Assembly: GCA_011800805.1 (NCBI GenBank)
Contig: MPNW01000043.1
Span: forward strand, 151,659 to 215,658
Origin: Hirudo medicinalis
Taxonomy: Eukaryota > Annelida > Clitellata > Hirudinida > Hirudinidae
Reading direction: 5' to 3'
DNA: 64,000 nucleotides
The notes under the pieces were generated by a model. It did no database searches. It was not told the DNA's origin and saw nothing but the letters and a program-made list of their open reading frames with translations. Position numbers and translations under genes: made by a program. Below, piece after piece: positions 13,501 through 25,300 of the stretch (positions within the stretch are counted from its first letter, which is position 1; each line of letters opens with the position of its first letter).

Positions 13501-14690
13501 AGAATGACCTGTCCTGTCAGCCACACAGCAGGCACGATGTGCTTGTCCACCCTTCCCAAAATCCAAGCTCTGGCCTCCAAACGCCCTCTGATAGATCTTG
13601 CCATTGTCCAGACGGCTGAATGGCATTCCAAAGTTTTCCAGCTGAAATACAACCAGCAATATGAGCTACTTTAATAATCAACTATTAAAACGAGAGCTTA
13701 AAGCCAAAAAGATCACCTCAATAACTGCATTGGGAGCCTCTTCACACATGTATTGGATAGCATCCTGATCTCCAAGCCAATCTGATCCTTTCACTGTGTC
13801 ATAAAAGTGATATTCCCACTTATCTGCTTCCATGTTTGCCAAGGCAGCATTGACACCACCCTAGATAAAACATACCAATTTTAAGAACATTAATGGCACA
13901 TGGTGATCAAAGTATCATCAGCAACATTGCCCATTTTTAAATGCAAATTTTAAATGAGGTTCCAAGCCAGTCTTTAGGATATAAGAAACTTCTTACCTGG
14001 GCTGCCACAGTGTGTGATCTTGTGGGAAACAATTTAGTGATGCATGCTGTTTTAAATCCTTTGTTTGCTAATCCAAAAGCGGCCCTGAGCCCTGCTCCTC
14101 CAGCACCAACAACAACAGCATCATATTCGTGATCAACCACTGGATAATCTCTTGAGAGCTAAAACACAAAACAGTTCATATTACAACCTGTGACCTCCAA
14201 GATGCACTTCCAAGGACATATCAAGATTTACATCTGCAACAAACCTGCTGCCCACTGCTGTGCTTAGCATTGGTATTTCTTCCATGTACTCGAAAGCTAA
14301 AGCATCTTGATGAAAGAACAGATCCCGGTAATTTCTGTCAAAAAACGATTTTAAAATATTTAGGCTTCTCAAACCGCATTTCCTAACTAAATTTTCCGAT
14401 AAAAAGTCCCGATCAAAAGTTTCACATTGGGTTACGCTAATATAATTTTCAAGTTTAACAATGCATTTGAGGCCTGAATGAGAAACCAATTTCAAAGTCT
14501 TCAGACGATCCACTGGTTAATAAACTGGTTTCGGCCTCTCGCCGTAAGACAGTCACTAAATTCCGTGTTTATTATAATTCCTGATTTCTAGAAAAGTGAA
14601 TAATAACTCATCGCACGAATAAAAAAACTTTACTTTTCCCAGGCTGATAGTATTAGGAGTCAGGAAAACCCTTCCGAATGCAGACGCCAT
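10520..14690 (-). CDS. SDHA: Succinate dehydrogenase flavoprotein subunit, mitochondrial
   Basis: Fourteen exons, listed high to low: 14690-14634, 14334-14245, 14158-13997, 13860-13717, 13641-13477, 13103-12955, 12851-12727, 12663-12495, 11926-11533, 11462-11370, 11309-11210, 11044-10901, 10776-10666, 10606-10520. They encode about 662 aa, against 664 in human. A basic presequence precedes [18 protein letters not shown] (FAD dinucleotide fold); the FAD-attachment region [10 protein letters not shown] and the active-site stretches QFHPTG and [14 protein letters not shown] follow, and the protein ends KVRSY. The enzyme oxidises succinate to fumarate in complex II on the inner mitochondrial membrane. 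A run of five T at 11217-11221 puts exon 11 out of frame by +1 and creates a stop; with four T the frame joins perfectly. I read this as a sequencing indel, because all other exons are intact. Confidence 0.96.
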
Positions 14691-15474
14691 ATTGACGACC
14701 CAAGATAGCGGTCAACCCAGAAATCACGTACGGACAATGCTATATATCCTTAGATAAAGAAAGCAGCAGTTTTTGATACTGCCAAGATTTTATGTTAATT
14801 AAATACATTATTTTACTTTGTTCGCCAAAGCATATTAATATATTCAAATTTAAAAAAAATATTTATTTTTCATAAGTAAAATATTCCATATTTTTATTTA
14901 ACCGAGATAATTCTTTTTTATTAAAAAGACGATATTTAAATTTTTTCTATTTTTTTAACATTTAAGGCATGTTAATTGAAAAGATTTTGAGGCCTCTCGT
15001 CTTAATGGGTATCTCCAAACTCCTTGTCGCTATTCCTGCATTCACGGCCTAAAATTAAGTCGGTAATTTAACGGCGCCGCATTTTACGTGCACCAACGGA
15101 GTTTTGCAAAAGCATAGTCACTTCAACAGAGGCAATGATAGCCCTCCTCTAAGCAGAGCCCTAAACCTTTAGTACGTCTTACCTGTCGGTTGTGAAACCT
15201 GGCATTTAGAGTTTGTATGAACTGTTAACATTTCTCCAGACCTTCTGGATATTCTTCTTATTAACCTTCTAGATTTTTTCGTATACCACTTAATCATTTT
15301 ATGTATAAATACAATTTATAAAAATTGTAATGAGGTTCGAAGGACCTGTGGGTCGGACTAACAAGCCATGAAATGTAGAAATAATGGATTGGTGAGGTCA
15401 AATTATGAGACATTCAATATATTTTAAAATAGTTTTCAAAACTGTAAATTTCATAATAATTGTAAAAAAAAAGT

Positions 15475-17988
15475 TCATTTTTTTGCAACTGCATGGATTG
15501 AGCTGTCCAATTTTGGTCCATTAGATAAGTCAGACACATTAGGTTTAGTCCTATCATGGTCTTCACTAGAAAAATGGTGCCTTTTAGCTTTTCTGTCATC
15601 ATTTTTATCTTCAGTGCCCACAACATTTTCAATGTTACGTTTCCGAGACTTGTAACTGTCAGAATTGTCATTTTTAGAAAAATTCTGCTTATGTTTATCA
15701 GTCGTCCTAGCACTCTTGTCAGAGGCATCAGAATGTTTTTTAGTTCTTTTATCAGTTGAATTGGCAGAAAGAGGAACCTTTTTTGATCTGTCGCTGCTAA
15801 CCAAAGTTGAGTCGTTCTTAGAAGATATCTGGATGCGTTGCTGATGACAAAGTTCTTGAGTTGCTGTGGACTTGGTATTAGCAGGCTTATTGCTGCTGCC
15901 AGGTTTGTCAACATGCCTCTTTTTGGAATCAGTCACTCCAGAAGCTGCTGAATGACGATTGTCCTTGTGGTTGGATTCATGTCTTGAGTCCCCTTCAGTA
16001 ACATCCTTTTTAGCTGCTTTATCATTGGCTATAGTCCTCACTTTCAGCAATGATTTCAGCTCATGGTTTTCCTCTATGGATAGTTTTAGCTTTTCTTGGC
16101 ATTGCTTTAAGCTGATTTGGTACTCAATTAATGCTGCCTGCATTTCTTCAAGTTCTGAATCCGTTTCCAGCATCAATTTTTCGCAGCCTAGTTTGTATAA
16201 TTTCCAAAAGTTAAAACAATTATTGCAATCCTAATAAAGAGCATCCATCATCCAGATGATACTCAAAAATTATAAGACCATACAGACTTTCTTCTGCTCT
16301 TTTGCTGATTCTGACCAGCTGCTTCTCCAAGGCAAGTTCACCCTCCAGTTTTGAGATGAATCCAGATGAAAGCATCCTACCAATCTCTTCATTTTCCATC
16401 ATCAGAGAATGGCACTTTGCAACAAGCCGTTTCCCAGTTTGGCTGAAACATAAAATAGCCTTATGTATAAAGGTTATCATATTAACATTAATTGTTACAT
16501 AAAATAACTATAAAGCCACAAATTAGGTTGTGGCCCATTAGCTGGATAAGCAACGTTTAGTAACTTAAAGGTCTGACTAATTGCCAGTTTTAGAGATCAC
16601 TCTTAGAGAGCAATTCATTAATCTTATTTTCCAAGAATCTACAAAAATAAAGAAAAACAGATACCTTTCTGGAGTAAACATGTGTGCAGCAACATCCCCT
16701 TTCATCTGCTCAAGTTTGGCCTTAAGGCTTTCAATTTCTTTTTGCATTTGATGATACATGAGGTTGACGGCAGGATCGAGGACAGAGGAACGAAGCTGAA
16801 TTGAACCCCTACTCTGGGCTTGCTTCATTTCTTGGATTTGTGCCTGCTCAAGCAATGAAGACTACTTGACACAAAAAACAACTTATTGTGTTGTTCTATA
16901 ATGAAACAATAAAGTAGCTATGTTTCTAGCTTCTCAAAATGTTCTGACAGAAATTCAATGAAAAATACAATCTTAAAATCAAACCAGCAACTCTTGGACT
17001 TCTTGCTCCTTCATTGCCAACCTCATAACCAGGATTCCTTCTCTTTGAATGCCCTCTTGAAGTTGAGCCTTCAACTTCAGAGAGTTTTGCCTCATTTCTT
17101 CTTCCTCTGCATAAAATTAAGGGTTGTCAACAAAATTTTAAATTAATAATGATCAAATCACTCCTCAATAATTATTGCTATATTTAACCCCATTAATCTG
17201 GTCAATAATTAATCAATTTATCAGCAGACTGAGTTTGTCACATGTTTTAAGCAAATCCTGTAAACTATTCTCTAGAGAACTCCTAGACATTTATTATTTG
17301 CTCACCAAAAAAACCTGCTTTTAATTTTGAATGTCATCATTCTTTAAATAACTAATTTAACTTTAGAATATCTGGGTAAGACTTGACTTATCAGATAAGA
17401 CTTATAAGGAGCTACATAAATATAAATTTGCAAATATCTAGTGGTACAAAAATCAACAGTAGCTTGTACATTCAGAATCAAGGAAATAGCAATTAATTAC
17501 CAAATAATCAATGACATTGCAGCATTTATGTTTATTGTCAAATATATGGAACTCACAAATCAACCATTATTAGCATTATTTATGTTATAACATGGAAATA
17601 TTACCTGGCTTTTGCAACCTTGCATTAAGATAATCAACATGATTCTGAAGTTTGAGAAATTTTTCAACTAATTCTTCTTTTTGTAAATGAGTAAGGTCAC
17701 TTTTGGAATATTTCATCTAAAGTCAAACATAAACTTGCTAAAGCCACCATTAAATTAAAAGTGTATGATGAGATATAAAAGGTAACAAACATAACTGAAT
17801 TAAACTATTTCAGATATATAATTTTAGTTTCAAATGTTTAATTTGTTCACACTTCAAATAATAACAATGAAACAATGGTGATTACTAACAACCAACGATA
17901 ATGAAGTTGGTTTTTTAAATTGTTAAGGAATAAAAATCACAATATGATAAATGCCAACCTTTTTTGATGTCACTGACTCTCCACTCAT
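15475..17988 (-). CDS. WTAP: WTAP, m6A methyltransferase complex regulatory subunit
   Basis: Six exons, high to low: 17988-17959, 17716-17605, 17106-16985, 16861-16665, 16442-16279, 16187-15475. The product is 445 aa with all phases joined. The central coiled coil carries WTAP landmarks: REGILVMRLAMKEQEVQEL, then LRSSVLDPAVNLMYHQM, FTPESQTGKRLVAKCHSLM, and EEIGRMLS...KLEGELALEK. WTAP (Drosophila fl(2)d) anchors METTL3-METTL14 in nuclear speckles and also affects splicing and sex determination in flies. The C-terminal 170 residues are low-complexity, rich in Lys, Ser, Asp and His, and poorly conserved in the family. The gene lies head-to-tail with SDHA, 785 bp upstream of it on the same strand; I see no sign of a shared transcript. 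Confidence 0.92.
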
Positions 17989-18525
17989 AGCAACTGGGAA
18001 ATTGACAAAAATCCAATGGTATTATATCGCAAGCAATATTTAGTGAAATGAAACTTTGCTAGTTCTTAATAAATCAGTCAATAATCCGTCGAAACGTCAA
18101 ACACATATTAGTTGAATTACCGCAGTATTTCATGAGCAACTAGTAGGGGATTTTTAAAGAGTAATCTACACAAACGGCTACGCTTGTTTATAATGCGGAG
18201 AGCCCTGGTGTCACCAAAGATTTTTTGAAAACAACAATCAAATTTCACTCGGCGATAAAACAAGCGAACGATATTGTGATTTTAAATGATTTTTATTTTG
18301 TCTTGATAGTTGATTATTATTCTGAATTACTTACTATATAAATTAGATTTACATATTTTATAAGCGATATAAACTTTACAAATCGGCGAAGATTATTTTA
18401 ACGAAATTATCTGATTGATTTCAGATTTTGGAGAGAGGTCACACATAAATAACGTTGCACCCGAGACAATATTTCTGGCTAGGCTTGTTGCTCGTATGAT
18501 ATAAAAAGTTGTTAACGTAACATAA
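17989..18525. other. WTAP upstream region
   Basis: This AT-rich stretch between WTAP's start codon and the left LTR presumably holds the WTAP promoter. I see no TATA box at a convincing distance and no open frame. Confidence 0.4.
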
Positions 18526-18697
18526 TGTAATAAACGACGGGGCTTAATGTATGCCGAGTTTATTGTTGGATAATTTCCAAGAGGGCTCTTAGATTATGTG
18601 AGATATTGTGAGATATTGTGAGATATTGTGTGATCTTGTGTGATGTTATAAACTTAATCAGCGCACATAGAGGTTATCCTAGAAAGATTCTAAATAT
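18526..18697 (-). repeat. Left (3') LTR, internally deleted
   Basis: It begins TGTAATAAACGAC and shares the blocks GGGCTTAAT, TGCCGAGTTTATTGTTGGAT and AATCAGCGCAC with the right LTR. It lacks about 160 bp present in the right copy and has three tandem GTGAGATATT units where the right copy has one. Confidence 0.75.
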
Positions 18698-18798
18698 AGC
18701 AAATTAATTAATAAACTTAATTAATATAAACTTAATTACAAAAATTAAATAATGGTATTTCGCAGGGTTATAACTTTGTCCCCTTTTAAATCTGTTCG

Positions 18799-19521
18799 TC
18801 ACGAACAGACTCTTTGCCATGGGCAAGCGAATGGTTTCATCTTCACTCTGGGGACGTAGTCACTATATCGATTCTTTTGTGTCAACCGTCTCCTCAACAG
18901 ACATTCACCACTAAAGCGCAGCCCCCCAGCAATCGTTGTTGTCCAGCCCGCGACCTCCTTCACCAAGCATGGCCCACGAATGCCTTGCCTTGAATCCGTA
19001 GCAACTCTAACATTTCGGCAATTCCATTCTTCTCTATAGTCACCCTGCCTCTCCCAATATCCTAAAGCCGAACATTGAATTCTCCACCAGCTGAGTCCCT
19101 GACAGATCATCTCCATCGTTTCATCGACACCCGGGTGGTCTCCTATAGTCCAACCGAAAGGTTCGATTCGAACCTCAGGAATCAGCGACTTCGGATGATC
19201 CACAGCCTCACCTCCGTCGAGAATTTCACTCTCTCTGCTCCCATCAGCAGATTCCACCCTGTCCACAATTTCTGACTCTGTAACCCCGACATCTGCTGAA
19301 CTGCCATTGTTCAACTCCACGTCAATCTTTTCAGCACCGCCCTCCTCGCCCAGTTCCTCCACCGATTCCTCACCGCATGGAAGCATCGCTTTGGTCATCT
19401 CCAAAGTGCCTCCATCAACTATTTCCTCGATCCTCTTTTCAATCGACACAAACGAGGCAATCGGGCACGAAACTGGCACATCGGAGACTGGCGTGATTTC
19501 TTCGACGATTGTCAAACTCAC
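18799..19521 (-). CDS. Internal ORF of the LTR element, function unknown
   Basis: An open frame of 240 codons. The N-terminal half is very acidic (many Glu, Asp, Gly, Val); the C-terminal half is basic and Trp-containing, ending VKMKPFACPWQRVCS. I recognise no zinc knuckle, protease or polymerase motif. It could be the rest of a gag-like protein, interrupted from the SAP-domain ORF upstream, or a cargo ORF of the non-autonomous element. Confidence 0.4.
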   Translation of the reverse strand: MSLTIVEEITPVSDVPVSCPIASFVSIEKRIEEIVDGGTLEMTKAMLPCGEESVEELGEEGGAEKIDVELNNGSSADVGVTESEIVDRVESADGSRESEILDGGEAVDHPKSLIPEVRIEPFGWTIGDHPGVDETMEMICQGLSWWRIQCSALGYWERQGDYREEWNCRNVRVATDSRQGIRGPCLVKEVAGWTTTIAGGLRFSGECLLRRRLTQKNRYSDYVPRVKMKPFACPWQRVCS

Positions 19522-19704
19522 AATCGTTCAGCACTGTTAACTTCATTCTCAACATTAGCAGTAACCTCAACTAATTTGTTTAGAACATCCATTTTGCCGT
19601 GAAACTCACTACTTGATTTCTCCTCGACCTTCACTGCCAAGCTCTCGCAGTCAGAGCCTGATTTTTTCGTCTATGCAATAGAAACAACAATTTCAGCTTT
19701 TGAA

Positions 19705-19935
19705 TCATTGTTCCAGAAATTGATCCTCTCCCATCGAAATATTCCGTCCATTGGCCGCCTTTATGCTAGCGTATCCCCGATCTACAAATTCGTATTCATC
19801 CACATCATGACCATTTTCGATTAATGTATCAAGGCGCTCTCGCAGCTCTTCCCCGGTTCCCTTTGGATTCAACTGCCTCTCTTTGAGTTCGCGTCTTATT
19901 TCTGCAACATTTAACTCCTCCAATGCTTTCATCAT
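19705..19935 (-). CDS. SAP-domain ORF at the start of the LTR element
   Basis: A 76-codon ORF starting 95 nt after the primer-binding site, where gag normally starts. Residues 3-37 fit the SAP motif: LNVAEIRRELKERQLNPKG followed by T-x-x-E-L-x-x-R-L. SAP domains bind DNA or chromatin. In this position it probably belongs to a gag-like protein; SAP-like N-termini are seen in some retrotransposon Gag proteins. The frame stops before the next ORF, so the gene is broken or short. Confidence 0.5.
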   Translation of the reverse strand: MMKALEELNVAEIRRELKERQLNPKGTGEELRERLDTLIENGHDVDEYEFVDRGYASIKAANGRNISMGEDQFLEQ

Positions 19936-19953
19936 TTTGCCGGTTCAGCTGTT

Positions 19954-20038
19954 ATCCCACCGTTTTTTCTTCGATCCCACTATTTTTCTTCAATCCCGCT
20001 CGTTTCCTCTGAATCCCACTATTTTCCTTGTATCCCAC
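19954..20038 (-). repeat. Five GTGGGAT iterations next to the primer-binding site
   Basis: On the minus strand GTGGGAT (once GCGGGAT) recurs five times with a 19-20 nt period: 20032-20038, 20013-20019, 19993-19999, 19974-19980 and 19954-19960. The spacers are A-rich. The first copy is part of the primer-binding site itself. Confidence 0.7.
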
Positions 20039-20051
20039 TCTCTGACACCAG

Positions 20052-20355
20052 TGTAATAAACGACAGGGCTTAATTTATGCCGAGTTTATTGTTGGATGTA
20101 TTCAGCAAATATTCAGTTAACAAGTGAGTGGTATTACCTGTTAATACCACGCTTAATAATCCTGCTGCCAGTTATTGCGTAACGATCAGTTGCGTGATCA
20201 TTTGCTGAATAGGAATGTTCTTCAATGTCCAGTATTTTTGTGGGCCTCTAATTTCCAAGTGGGCTCTGAGATTCTGTGAGATATTGTGTGATCTTGTGTG
20301 ATGTTTTAAACTTAATCAGCGCACTTAGAGGTTGTCCTAGAAAGATTCTAAATCA
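20052..20355 (-). repeat. Right (5') LTR with a palindromic insert
   Basis: 304 bp bounded by TG and CA. It contains a 113-bp segment (20099-20211) with perfect 12-bp inverted ends TATTCAGCAAAT/ATTTGCTGAATA and an inner GTGGTATTA/TAATACCAC hairpin. The left LTR lacks this segment together with some flanking sequence. Confidence 0.7.
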
Positions 20356-21890
20356 ATATTCCGAATATTCCGAAACTTAAAAATAAGCGCAAGCACAAGG
20401 CTAAGAACGCTAATCCCGCAGCAAACGAACTTCAGAAACCTGCTGAATCTGGGGCAAAGCCAGAGGAAATGCTAACGCATATCTCCACGGGCTTCTTTGT
20501 TAAACTAATAAAAGAAATAACCGAGCAAGTTCAATACCTCTCGACCACTATCATCGCGCGATCAAGGAGGCTCAAGATTGAGAACTTCTGGGTACCCCTG
20601 GGAAATCTTTCTCGGAGGAGGAGTTGGATCCTGAGCCACCAAAACGCCATAATCTGCGGGGATATGAATGCACATTCTCCCATATTCGGAGCTCGACACT
20701 CTGATCGCAGAGATAAGATAATGGTAGACCTGACCCAAACCTTGAACCTTGTCGTTTTAAACACAGGTGAGGGCATACACCTCGCGACAAACGGCAGTAC
20801 GTCTTCCATTGACATATCGCTGGACTCCATGCTGGGTGGCAAAAACAACGCGGTAGGTCCTCAACAAAAGCCTTGGCAGCGATCGTTACATCTCGCTGAC
20901 TTTCAAGGGGCATCGCGGAAAGCCACATTGGAACAACAACTGCAAGGAGGCGGTAAAAGAAAGGAATAAAAGGAAAACTATCTGCCGGCTACTCCGATTG
21001 AGTTTTAATGAATATAAGAGGGCCAATGGTCATGCCCAGTGAAACATCAAGAATTCTAAAAAAAGAGTGTTGGCAGAAAAACTTTGCCAGTTGCGACGGT
21101 TACAGCGGCCTCGCCACTTTCTGAAGAACCATCAAAGGACTGAATGGCATCTGCACCGGCCCACGAATCAACCCGATCGCTCGGACTCCGGGAAACACTG
21201 ACAAAGCCGAAATCCTAGTCAGATCCTTTGCATTAGCCATAAGCAACACTAACCTGTTCCCGCACATAGCGCGCATCAAAAGCTACCAACAGCTGAGTCC
21301 AGAATCTTTTCAATCTGACGACTCCCCCTCTTCCTGATCCAATCAGCCTCTCGGAAGTCCATGCCTCTCTGAGGAAATGTGGGAACTCATCTCCAGGTCT
21401 TGACGGTAACCACTACGATATGCTTAGAAGACTTCCTCTTGTAAGTATCAAAGGTGTACTGGCTTTGTTCAACCAGTCTTTGTTGTCCGGAGAGGTCCCC
21501 TATTCCTGGCAAAGATCCAAAATTATTCCAATTCCTAAAAAAGGGAAGCCACTCTCAGAGCCGTCCTCCTATCGCCCAATCTCTCTGACTTCCATTGCGA
21601 TTGCGCTTTCGATTGCAATAACGTGAGATTGCGACCGCGATGCTTTAGAGCTAAATATGGTCGTTGGAGCTTCACTCCAAAGATCGCGTAATCAAAATTT
21701 GGAACTCTCTCCCCAATAACATCGTTTCATCCACAACCTACAGTCGATTCACCTGCCTCATCAATGAACACAATCTTATTCCCTTCATTTTGTACAAATG
21801 ACGTGTCACACCTCTCATAAAACATTTTCTTGTTTGTTTGCTTGTGAGCAGTTGAGGCACTTGTCCTCTGCTCACTTTTGAAATAAATAA
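20356..21890 (+). mobile_element. Decayed non-LTR retrotransposon (LINE)
   Basis: Three fragments in order support a LINE of the Jockey/CR1 type. An AP-endonuclease piece lies at about 20640-20830 (ICGDMNAHSPIFGARHSD, then NGSTSSIDISLDS). A reverse-transcriptase piece lies at about 21420-21600 (VPYSWQRSKIIPIPKKGKP, then PSSYRPISLTS). The C-terminal signature WNSLPNNIV...S-R-F lies at about 21699-21790. Frames are broken repeatedly and much of the RT, including the YADD region, is missing. Because it starts flush at the end of the right LTR, one element probably truncated the other on insertion. Confidence 0.75.
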
Positions 21891-22337
21891 AAATTAAAAA
21901 TAGTAAAACAGAACATTTTTATTTTTCAGTTTTTTGATATAATTTTGACAGGGGATGTTTAGAACTTTGACAGTTGTTGTCAAGGGGAAGGAGGAGGTAA
22001 AAAATTACCTTAAATTTGTTGACATAATTAATGGACGTCTTTCTAGCTTTCTTTCTTGGTGGTCATTTTCGTTTTTTTTATTAGCTCTGAAATAAAAAAA
22101 AAGGCGTTTATGACTTAGCTATATAATTAATTTTTTTAAACTTTTTTAAATTTTTAACTTTGAAATGCTGACCCCTTAGCTCATGAATAATTAAGCCCTA
22201 GCGTCCTGTATTTCTCTTCAGCCTCGCCGAGCTGTTTGTCTTCACATTAGCGGTTTTCCTCAGCTATTCAATTGAGCCATACTTCGTTTGTTCTTGTAAT
22301 TCAACTTTGCTCGGCAGTTGATTTTTTGAAGAAAAAA
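21891..22337. other. RAB3GAP1 upstream region
   Basis: AT-rich spacer between the LINE tail and the RAB3GAP1 start codon. No TATA box or second gene is evident. Confidence 0.4.
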
Positions 22338-25300
22338 ATGGAACGCGCCACGGTCGTGGAGGTAGATATTGTATTTCAAATGAAAACCAACATTAACGGC
22401 ACGGCTTCTATCTTCACGTGTTCCGAAATTATTGACTGTTAAAGTACTTTCAAAATCTTGCCAACTTCAGCGTCGCGAATTTGATAATTATTGAAAATTA
22501 CTCGCTTTTCAGCCCGGTGAGGATTCCGGAGCTTGTGAAAATGCTAATTACAAGCATATTACCGATTGGGATAGGTTTGGTTGAGACTAAATTCGTTTAA
22601 ATTTGTTTGCACTAGCTTTTGTTTGTTGTTTCGATTTAGCCTATAATGTACTTTAAAGACTTAAAATACAAATTAGTTCTTTGAGAGTTGAAATATTTTA
22701 TTTATGTTAATATCAGCATTGTTGAACAAATTACAAACGTTGTTCGGAAAATTTCTGATGTGCAACCCTCTGAGTCATCAACTCGGGAATATTTTGATAA
22801 AGAGCTAGATTTTGCTGACTGCAAATTCATCTTGACTCGATTCTCGATATCTGGAAAATCTGAGAAAAGAAGGGGAGATGCTGATGATCGAGGTGCTTTT
22901 TGTTTGTTTTTTAATTGATTTATACAGCACTCAATGATTTTAATTATAAATACTGGGTGCCAATAAAATTACAAAGAGTTGCAAATATGCTTATTAAATG
23001 AATATAACAGACAAAAAGGAAACATTTGAAATTCCAAAAGCATGGTTGGACATAATGGACAAATCAAGCATGTTTACCAACGATATTGTTCCCAGTCTTT
23101 ATAGACATTATGGCCTCAAGGATTTCATTGTCTTGGAATGTGTCAGGAATGTTAAACATGCGATGAGATTAGGGGTGTTGCTCAGAGACCTCAGGCTTGT
23201 TGCCCGCAAAACTGGCTGGTAAGTTGATTGATTGGTGCAACTTAATTGCCTTAATGATCAAGATGTTTAAATTAGCTTTTTGTAGCCCATGGAATTGATA
23301 TTCTGTATCTAATTGTTGTTGTTTTTTATATTATTACCATCAGCATCATCGTTATATCTCATTTCAGCCAGATTCCCTTGTTTGTGAAGATTAGATCAGA
23401 TACTTATATTGGCACACTTGAGTGGCCTGGTTTCAGGACATCCTTTGAACTGCTAAACTCATTTATGGACTCAGATTATTACAACATGAAATACTTTTCT
23501 GACTGGTTCAAAGGGAAGTTGGTTGGTACAGTTCGTGAATAATTTAGTTATGAATATTGATGAAGTGATATGATATTGATCCCAATTTTTGAGGAATCAA
23601 ATAGAATTTTTTTATTTTTTACAACTATTATAAATATATTAGGCTAATTGATATTGATGTGCATAATTATCATGATTGTTATTCACAAAGGAGAAAAAGG
23701 AGGATGCAGTTGTTAAGGTCTCTGCGAAGTTGACTTATGTCTTCGGTGAATTGATAGGTTATCCACACAAGCTCATCGATGGTAGGTTTTAGATTTGTTT
23801 ATTTTTAGTCCATCAAGTGAGGGGTTGTCTTAAGGAAGTAATAGCTTTTGCTAGAAGAACCCCAAGTTCATAAAGCAAAATTCAAATTTTATTTGTATTT
23901 TTAATTGAAAATCAAGCAATTTTTACATCAAGCCATGCAACAAATGCAATTTATCAGATTTTTTTAAACAGGTAGATGATGTGAACATTGTAGACTAGTA
24001 TATGTATTGAGGACGGAATTGTTTCATATATCCTAAGTTTTATAAATGATTTTCTTTGATTCAACTGGTTTTTTCAAATGAACGTTGATAATTGTTTGTA
24101 ATATTTATCACCCAACCTGATCAGCGCAGGCCAGCTCAAAGGCAATGTTCCCTTTAAGCTACAAGCCTGAGAATATAAAATCAATTAGGCAGGAAACACA
24201 TTCAGTAGATATTGCTGAAAGATAAACTGAAAGTTTTAATTTGATTTGATATTCTGGGTTTACTGTGTCTATCTGTACTAATGTTCCTGTACTATCTGTG
24301 TCCATGTTGCACATTAAAGGATCAATCTTTATAAAGCGTGCAACTTTGAATGAGAAATAAAATAAATAATTTTGAATTAAACTATTATGAATTACGTGAT
24401 TGGTAATTAATTTTGGTATCATGTACAGGGCTTGCCATCTCAGCAACTGAAATTGGGGTTGAGGAAGTTGAATATCTTAATTCAGATTGTGATGGAAACC
24501 CACTCAAGTGAGCTTATATTCAGAATGCTTATCAGGCCATTATAATTATTTAGTTTATTCATGAATCTATTCATAGCCAACTCAAATAGCACATTCACTT
24601 TTGCCAAAATATTTTGAAATTATTCGGTTGCAGTGAATTTGAGCTTAATGCTACTTGGTCAGATCTGTTGGAATCCGAAGTCAGCACCATGTGAGTGATT
24701 CGGGTTTATTAATGTTTACTAATTAATCATGGAAGGAATTCGTTTATAAATTACTATTAAATTATAAATTGTAATTTGAAACCAAAGAGATTTGGATCCT
24801 CTCGATGCTCATGAATGGTCGGTTCGAACTACAGTTGCTGATACAACTGATGTTCCACTGGGTTTGCAGTTTGTTGTCATTTATTATTAATTAAACTGCT
24901 GTTCTCATCAATTTACTCTTTACTGGTATTTAATTATATAAAGATGGCATCATTGGCATTAAATTAGTTAATGTTAATGACGTCAGTGATGTTGTCATCA
25001 TCAACTTTCATCAGGAGACTGTTTAAAGAGGTTCCTAAGTCTATGTTCAACACAAACTGCATCATTCTTAAAGAGTCCTCAAACCTCTTCAATGCTGAAA
25101 TATAGAAGAATATATAAACAAAGAGAAGGTGGGTTATAAGTCCAGTGACATTTTAACAAACTCTTGAATGGATGTATTTATTACAATTACTGCAATGTGT
25201 CTTATTTTATAGCATTATTCTACTTTTTATAGCATTGAGTTTAATTTTGTAATTAATTAAAAAAAATTATTATTATAATTATTTGTTGCTATTATTCAAA

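Larger units (their letters stand above)
18526..20355 (-). mobile_element. Non-autonomous LTR retrotransposon, minus orientation
   Basis: Two related terminal repeats (18526-18697 and 20052-20355) flank 1.35 kb. The right repeat starts TG and ends CA. One base inside it, on the minus strand, lies TGGTGTCAGAGAGTGGGATA (20031-20050), which matches the complement of a tRNA-Leu 3' end with one extra base, so it is the primer-binding site. Two ORFs lie inside (19705-19935 and 18799-19521). No protease, reverse transcriptase or integrase is present, so it depended on another element. A purine tract (AAAAGGGGA) sits near 18780, close to the left repeat. The right end is cut by the LINE that starts at about 20356. 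Confidence 0.75.

Noticed and set aside
11438..13674. Several plus-strand ORFs across SDHA (for example 11438, 12906, 13462)
   Set aside because: They are antisense shadows of SDHA exons.
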